In this document: positions 58,438-64,000 of the stretch, one piece after another
Numbering within the stretch: position 1 is the first letter of the stretch
Layout: every line of letters begins with the position of its first letter
From: Dichotomocladium elegans
Taxonomy: Eukaryota; Mucoromycota; Mucoromycetes; Mucorales; Lichtheimiaceae
Assembly (NCBI GenBank): GCA_025716815.1
Contig: JAIXMN010000001.1
Span: 1,612,001-1,676,000, forward strand
DNA: 64,000 nt
Reading direction: 5' to 3'
Position numbers and translations under genes: made by a program
The notes under the pieces: generated by a model
What the model was told of the DNA's origin: nothing
The model's database searches: none
Seen by the model: only the letters and a program-made list of their open reading frames with translations

Positions 58438-60339
58438 AAAGTCTGATTATGATTATATCTGTGTATATATATGTGTGTGTTGAGAAAGTGGAAGAGAGTG
58501 AGTGTATGAATACGTCTGTGTGTGCGCGCGCTGAAAGAGGCGGGCGCCCGAAAAAGCGAAAAATAATAAAAAGAGAGGACGATGGACGAGGGAAGAAAAG
58601 AACCAAAAGAGATTGAGGCGGTGCCAGGATCTTGTTGTTTCTTGTGACTTTAAGCCAAGGCAAATAAAACAAGCATTCAATTCAGCGCTTGCAATTCGAT
58701 CCGGGAGATGGGCCTTGCGAATTTGTAACGATGAGGGGCGACACGAAGAGTATTCAGAGAATAAATGAAAGGGAAAGTGCGTGCAAGGCCGGGGGGAGGA
58801 GAGTCAAGGAAGAGAAAAATGGGCTGCTATTCAACACGTGGCGTGAAACAGCTTCGGTGTTTCCTTCAACCACAGCTATCCTGTATAGATTTCTATCAAC
58901 TTGAGAGGGTGTTTCGACCAGTTCCGTACTGTTGTATGCCTCTCACGACCTCTATCCTGCTCAATGGTCGCCCTCACACCACCTGTCCAACAAGTTCTTT
59001 GTATGTCAGGCTTTTTTAAGAAGAATTTCCGCTAATCATCATCAGCTTGTCGTACAAAGCTTGGCATGTTCTTCCAAGAAGCCGTCCGACATACCCCCAC
59101 TTTAGATAATTCCGAACCCCTCCCCCGAATCCTGAATTCCATCACCTTAAAAAAGATAGATGGAAATGACGTTTTCTCGCATATTTTACATAGCTCCTTT
59201 TTTTGGAAGCTAGAAAGGATGGACATGGCCTACTCAATTGTGTGGAAGAGCAATAAAGCAGCTGTTGATGATGACAGCCAAAGGCTGCGGTCAATGTCTG
59301 TGTGTTGAAAATCGTTCCTTAAAAATAGGGTCATAACTTTTTCTACGTATGCCGTAGTCTGTTGAAGGACCCAGTCCAGCGGCTGGAATATAATTGGACA
59401 TTTTCTCCAAGGGTGCGGCTCACCATTGGCAGACCATTTATGACCGACAAAAACGTCGAGATTAATATCAAATATTGCTGCAGCTGCTGGATAATCGATA
59501 GCATGAATATGAGTCAGTAGGCCGCAGCTGCTCATTGGCCTGCAAAAATTTTGTTTGAATCCTGAGAAAATCGCTGTGCAAAACATTCCCCGGGGAGGAT
59601 GAACAGGCTCAACTTCGTGCGTGGTAGTCCTATTCCCCGCACGTGCATTGGTCTATCTAGTGATCAATATACTGTCCTGAAGCACTTATGTGTCATTACC
59701 AGTGATGTTCTTCGCAGCTACAGTACAAACGATTCACTCCATTGAAAGATAGTGTACGTATATCGGACCCCGCTTTATTTGATATTAAAATCCATTGTCA
59801 TCTGGTTCAGTAGAACTCTATACTCTCGGCAGACAATAGGGGAATACTAACCAGATACAAAGAGCTCCAGGTAATGTCCCAGATGCTATATAGTGAAGAG
59901 ACGGCAAAGACAGGGCATAATAGCTCCCGGAAGCAACACGGAGGCGCAACGGCGACAAGTAACGAAGGAAACACAGGTCATCAGCAGGACGAAAAATGGG
60001 AGCATGGGAAAGCAAACAAATGACAATGAGGCAGAGCATCTGCGGGAGCAAAGGAGAGGCAGTACACGACCGACGCCATAAACACCGGTTCTTCGATTAC
60101 AAAAGGGATGAGCTATGTGTAAGAAAGCCAAATCGCCGACTTACAGATAACCCCAATGACCTTTTGGATCCTCTTCTGCCTTTATGATTGCCATATAATT
60201 TGCGATATAGATGTGCTCTCCGAGTCATTAAGTTTTAAGCTATTCAATGCTTCATTAATCCGTGAATCAACGGCTCGCTTTCCCAAAAATTAACCCCGTT
60301 TTGTTTTGTTCTTGGTGAAATATAATAGTGGACATCCTT
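58438..60339. other. Gene-poor region with one doubtful frame
   Basis: The first part is the cyclin promoter, including TG/TA-rich microsatellites near 58455-58480. Beyond it no gene chain is visible. Overlapping frames at 59818-60187 on both strands cancel each other as evidence. The frame at 59230-59586 is listed separately. Confidence 0.5.
59230..59586 (-). CDS. Hypothetical 118-residue frame (doubtful)
   Basis: An open frame without introns: MFCTAIFSGFKQNFCRPMSS, then LLTHIHAIDYPAAAAIFDIN, LDVFVGHKWSANGEPHPWRK and a C-terminal helix. The mixed composition looks protein-like, but no family is recognised and no clear start context supports it. Its position between two transposon relics makes a mobile-element origin possible. 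Confidence 0.25.
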   Translation of the reverse strand: MFCTAIFSGFKQNFCRPMSSCGLLTHIHAIDYPAAAAIFDINLDVFVGHKWSANGEPHPWRKCPIIFQPLDWVLQQTTAYVEKVMTLFLRNDFQHTDIDRSLWLSSSTAALLLFHTIE

Positions 60340-60605
60340 AGTCTTATGAAAGCTACATGCATATATTAATCATCACCTGATAATGGTCCTTCCAACGTTC
60401 ATATCAGTCTGTCTCGCCCATTGTAACATTAAAGAAGCTGACATAATGTTCAGACACGGCTCCTCTGCTTAAACTTTGGATCGACTTGCGACCTTTATTG
60501 CTTGGGTTGCTAGCTGCCAGAGCTCTAAGCTAAATTCAACGAAACCTGATGTCGCGGTTGTTTCTAGATTCTCATTGCCTTTGCTCTTGTCTCATAACAG
60601 GAAGC
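60340..60605 (-). pseudogene. Older fragment of the same Tc1/mariner transposase family
   Basis: The sequence aligns by eye with the transposase core at 43625-43890 in the same orientation. On the minus strand it reads RGAVSEHYVSFFN and GETD-YERWKDHYQV, matching RGIVTGYYLSFLK and DEMDRYEHMKGHYLA of the first copy. Nucleotide similarity continues upstream of these (for example ggatcgacttgcgaccttt against gattgacctgccctcttt). Stops and frame changes are frequent, and neither end of the element is clear. It is more decayed than the copy at 43.5 kb. Confidence 0.65.
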
Positions 60606-60637
60606 ATTATTTACTCTAGTCAATCTACATACTGAAA

Positions 60638-61069
60638 TCAAGACTGTGCAGTGATGGTAGTCTTTATTTTTATAAATCCATGAAGCGTCCGTTTTCTATC
60701 ACAGCTGATGCATCCAAAATCCTCTGACTTTGTGTTGGAGAATGAAACCTGCTTCTCTATCTGAATGTCTGCAGCTTTCCCTAGGGAACGCATGATAAGG
60801 TATATAACAGAGATCATTCTATGCGAGGACAAACTAATTGAAAGGAGCACATATGAAAAATCATAGTTCATCCGGTTAGAAGTAAACTGGTGGTGGCGTT
60901 TCAGAGTAGAGTTGCTCTTTTTCATGCGGGCAAAAATTTTGCGCATTTCTTCCCCGCTAGAAATTTGCAGACAGAGTGGATCCAAAGCTTTTTTTTGTTT
61001 CTTTTGTTTCAGTAAAGTATGCGCTTCCGCACCGCATAATATTTCTGAAACAGTGTTGAGGAACGTCAT
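60638..61069 (-). CDS. Hypothetical 143-residue frame next to a transposon relic (doubtful)
   Basis: The frame starts MTFLNTVSEILCGAEAHTLL and includes a lysine-rich part (LKQKKQKKALDPLC), MNYDFSYVLLSISLSSHRMI and a C-terminal part with FGCISCDRKRTL, whose CxxC could be a fragment of a zinc motif. It does not resemble the N-terminus of the better-preserved transposase copy at 43.5-44.6 kb. It may be a remnant of another element or chance. No splice partner was found. Confidence 0.25.
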   Translation of the reverse strand: MTFLNTVSEILCGAEAHTLLKQKKQKKALDPLCLQISSGEEMRKIFARMKKSNSTLKRHHQFTSNRMNYDFSYVLLSISLSSHRMISVIYLIMRSLGKAADIQIEKQVSFSNTKSEDFGCISCDRKRTLHGFIKIKTTITAQS

Positions 61070-61398
61070 GTTACAAATATCAAGGTAGAAGGTCCTAAAC
61101 TAGTGTTTGGGAGTGAAAAAGCTATAGGGACAAAAAAGGAGTAAATGCAAATAGCAAGAGCCGGCTCTTCACATGCGAATTAACTATCCCGCTAACCCAT
61201 TTCCCCAAAGGACTCGGTCGTTTGTGTGACCGCGAATCGGATTTCAGATCACTTTTCTATCCAACTCCACTCACTGTTACTGGTCTGCCTCTGTCTCCTC
61301 TCTTCCTTCTTTGTGTGCCATACCGACAAATACGAGTGATCGAAGGTGATCGCCTCCGAATCTCTTCCCTACCCTCTTCTATCTCTACCAATCGTATC

Positions 61399-62983
61399 AT
61401 GGCAAACCTCTTCTCTGGCGAGTTCTTGTCCAACGACGAACTTGCAAATCTCCGACTATACAAATACTCGGCTGTCGACAAGTCGTTCACGACCAAGTTC
61501 GTCTTGAGGCATTACTGGAACTGGGCGATCGAGCTTTTTCCACTATGGATTGCGCAAGTAGTGAGAGTGGGGATGCGCAGACATTCATACTGTGGATCTG
61601 ACTTTTTGCATGCATCTCTATAACTCAAACAGCCCGAACATGATCACTCTCATTGGCCTGCTGTTTATGGCTATCAATGTTGGTCTCACGGTTATTTTCG
61701 CGCCAGATTTGGAGCCTGAGGGTGGACCTCGCTGGATTTATTACTGGTAAAGTTGTTTTGACACGCATATGGATCCATGCATTGAGTATTCATTTCGGGG
61801 TGCCATCTTCTGTCAGCTACGCGATTGGCTTGTGGCTCTATTCAACATTTGACAATGTTGATGGCAAGCAGGCTCGGCGGACGGGTACATCGAGTCCCCT
61901 TGGCGAATTATTTGATCACGGTTGCGATGCGCTCAACACATCGTTCGCCGCACTCTTGCAAGCCGCAGCACTGGGATTGGGTCATTCGGTCGGTAGTGTC
62001 CTGCTCTATGGGATCGCTATGTTTGGATTCTACTTGTCGACAGCAGAGGAATATCATACCGGCACGTTATACCTTGGATATGTGAATGCGCCTACGGAGG
62101 GTGTAATCTTAGCATGCATTGTGTTTTGCATCTCGGGTCACTACGGTAAATTTCGGGGTGCCGGAAGCTAGGACGTGAGTAATGGAGAGGTGAAATCAAA
62201 GTACTGATTTGGTATGGTATGATACGATATGTTCCAATAGGACCTTCGGTATGGGCCACGCCGTTGGACAAGATTCTGCCTGCTCAATGGATACTTACAC
62301 CCTCCATCGGCGCAACAACTGCTTCGTATGCAGTGCTCTGGGGGATTGGTTTTCTATTTGTCTTTACTCACGTACCGGTTTGGTAGGTGTTGATGGGATC
62401 AGGTCGTTTGTGTAGTGTGTCAATGCTTATTCGATGTGACCTGTGAAAGTTTTTACGCGATGTACAAGGCATGTGCAAAGAAGAAGCAACCGTTCATCTC
62501 GACAATGATTATTCAGAATATGCCAATCATTACGTATACTGCAGCTTTCCTTTCGTGGGTCCTCTCTCCTTATTCCTTCATCCTTTCGCATCATCATTTT
62601 ATTTTGTACACTATCACAACCGGTATCGTTTTCGGTCGTATGGCGACCAAGATTATCCTTGCTCACTTGACCAAAGCTCCGTTTCCTCGGTTCACTGTTT
62701 TGTTGTTTCCCCTCATTGGAGGCGCTGTCATTAGCAACCTTCCTCGTTTGACAACTATGTAAGTTTACTGCGTGTCCGTCAGACTTCCTGTTGCTCATCT
62801 TATCCTTTTTAAAGTCCTCCAATTTTTACCCCTGAATCCGAATTCTTGTACTTGTGCGCTTATTTCCTGTTCGCACTGGTGGCTTACCTACGCTGGGCCG
62901 TGGTCGTCATCAACAGCTTCTGCTCCTATCTAGGTATTCGGTGTCTAACCATTCCTCATCCTCAGATAAAGAAAGCGCAGTGA
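61399..62983 (+). CDS. Choline/ethanolamine phosphotransferase (CPT1/EPT1 family)
   Basis: The last step of the Kennedy pathway: transfer of phosphocholine or phosphoethanolamine from CDP to diacylglycerol, in the ER or Golgi membrane. The N-terminus, MANLFSGEFLSNDELANLRL, leads to YKYSAVDKSFTTKFVLRHYW. After an intron come PNMITLIGLLFMAINVGLTV and WIYY, a second intron, and AIGLWLYSTFDNVDGKQARR with TGTSSPLGELFDHGCDALNT. This is the full CDP-alcohol motif D-G-x2-A-R-x8-G-x3-D-x3-D. Later exons have several spans, including IIQNMPIITYTAAFLSWVLS, LYTITTGIVFGRMATKIILA and LCAYFLFALVAYLRWAVVVI, ending CLTIPHPQIKKAQ. Seven or eight exons. Choline versus ethanolamine preference cannot be told. Confidence 0.93.
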
Positions 62984-63558
62984 CGATGTGAGAAGGTTGC
63001 TGATACTACTATCTACAGTATCGCCGAAGACTGAGGTTTATAGCATATATTTTAAAAAAAAAGTAGAAAGAAAGAGTGACCTACGTCCTCTTAACAATAA
63101 AAAACAAGTCTGCCATCTCCATTGACAGTCTCTATATATACGTATCTGCCAATGACAAGGACTTGATACTAAGTGAAAATAAAGTTTGCAGCATGGTAGT
63201 CAAAGGAGCTGCATTACGGATGAGCTGTATCACTTCCCCGACGCTCCGCATCGCCCCCCACCCCGTAACACGGCAAAGAAAACCCCCGGCTTGTCATGGA
63301 ATTTTTCTGCATGTTTCACAAGCATCACACCCGCCAGCCCTGAAGAGAAGAACGATGGGGACCTGTTTTACCAATAACCTCTTATAAATGCATACGTTGA
63401 TTTTTTAACCTATCTTGGTCCTATGGTTTGGAAGAATTTGTTTTCAAAACTCTGGATATGTTACACACAGATACTACGAGCAGAAACCTCTCTCCGACCC
63501 CTTATCCGGAAATTGAAAAGCAGGAAGCCCTCCTGTCTTTCTTTCCTGGATGTAAACG
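62984..63558. other. Intergenic, no gene seen
   Basis: Contains the phosphotransferase 3' UTR and the promoter of the last gene. Overlapping short frames (63076-63387, 63423-63659) have no recognised content. Confidence 0.5.
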
Positions 63559-64000
63559 ATGGCCCACACTGTTACCCGAACCCTTTCGATTGCATTACGA
63601 AACTCAAATATTCTACGTGCTCAGTTGCAGCCGTTTCACAGGGCGCTGCCGCGCTATAATCGCCATTGCTTTTATTCGACGCCATCAGCTCCGCGCCAAA
63701 TTGCATCTCAACCATCGAGTGAGTGTACCTTTCGAGTAGGAAAGGGGGAAAGAAAACTTTTGGAATTGGGGATTCCATATGACAGTCATCTAAGAAATAA
63801 GGGAAAATATAGATGCTGCAGCTGTCTCTACAAGGACAACCACTGCAACGGACGAAAGTCAAGAGAAACGGTAAGGCCCTAAGGGACTGAACCTTTACCC
63901 TCCTCCTTTTGCTCCTTTCATCTTTGTCAAACTCAACCGAAGAATAAAAACATAGAGCAAGCGAAATCAAAGATGCCAAACTGATATTTAACCAAGCGTG
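63559..64000 (+). CDS. 5' part of a gene for a probable mitochondrial protein (truncated by the window end)
   Basis: Exon 1 reads MAHTVTRTLSIALRNSNILR, then AQLQPFHRALPRYNRHCFYS and TPSAPRQIASQPS. It is rich in Arg, Ser and Leu and lacks acidic residues, with an RxxFYS-like site, which is the usual form of a mitochondrial presequence. A donor at TCGA|GTGAGT and an acceptor at GCTGCAG join it in phase to TVSTRTTTATDESQEKR, ending at 63870 before a GTAAGG donor. No further exon is inside the window, so the function cannot be named. Two longer frames in other phases overlap it (for example 63428-63739) and are considered shadows. Confidence 0.6.

Noticed and set aside
59818..60187. Small basic plus-strand and Cys-rich minus-strand frames
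   Set aside because: They are reverse complements of each other with no family match; both are probably chance.

Overview
The window looks like nuclear DNA of an early-diverging filamentous fungus, most likely Mucoromycota (Mucorales-like). The basis is dense eukaryotic genes on both strands, many short GT-AG introns (about 50-80 bp), fungal families (Rax1-like RGS protein, Shq1, Spb4, Pcl/Clg1-like cyclin, Cas1/PMR5-like esterase), a SUT-type sucrose transporter, and relics of several fungal transposons. The taxon is inferred from gene content and was not checked by any search.

Layout. 1-3.7 kb is gene-poor, with a PIF/Harbinger-like transposase relic and one tRNA-Arg(TCG). 3.7-7.2 kb holds two lipid genes on the minus strand: an enoyl-CoA hydratase/isomerase and an ALDH3-type fatty aldehyde dehydrogenase with a C-terminal membrane anchor. 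7.2-11.2 kb has no confident gene. 11.2-19.5 kb carries a PC-esterase-like type II membrane protein, a small acidic protein, Mog1, a Rax1-like RGS membrane protein, eIF2-gamma and a small helical protein. 19.5-24 kb is poor in genes and contains the 3' end of a decayed non-LTR retrotransposon. 24-42.8 kb is gene-rich: SHQ1, an unassigned exon-like stretch, the sucrose transporter, a coiled-coil protein, mitochondrial bL35, TMEM135-like, an F-box protein, a WD40 protein, a tetraspan membrane protein, the DEAD-box helicase Spb4 and an unknown 271-residue protein.

43.5-44.9 kb is a decayed Tc1/mariner-type element; a second, older fragment of the same family lies at 60.3-60.6 kb. 45-58.4 kb holds a Ser-rich protein, a second ALDH3 paralogue (plus strand), the Fe-S co-chaperone HscB/Jac1, the large subunit of ribonucleotide reductase, tRNA 2'-phosphotransferase and a glutamine-rich Pcl/Clg1-like cyclin. 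58.4-61.4 kb is gene-poor. 61.4-63 kb encodes a choline/ethanolamine phosphotransferase, and the window ends inside the 5' part of a gene for a probable mitochondrial protein.

Most genes are unrelated housekeeping functions, as is usual for a fungal chromosome. Lipid metabolism recurs (isomerase, two fatty aldehyde dehydrogenases, phosphotransferase), but only the isomerase and the first dehydrogenase are adjacent. No secondary-metabolite cluster, CRISPR array or obvious new multi-gene system was found. The best leads are the esterase-like protein missing two catalytic residues, the orphan proteins beside spb4 and mog1, and the exon-like segments downstream of SHQ1. All exon boundaries were inferred by eye from splice sites and reading frame.
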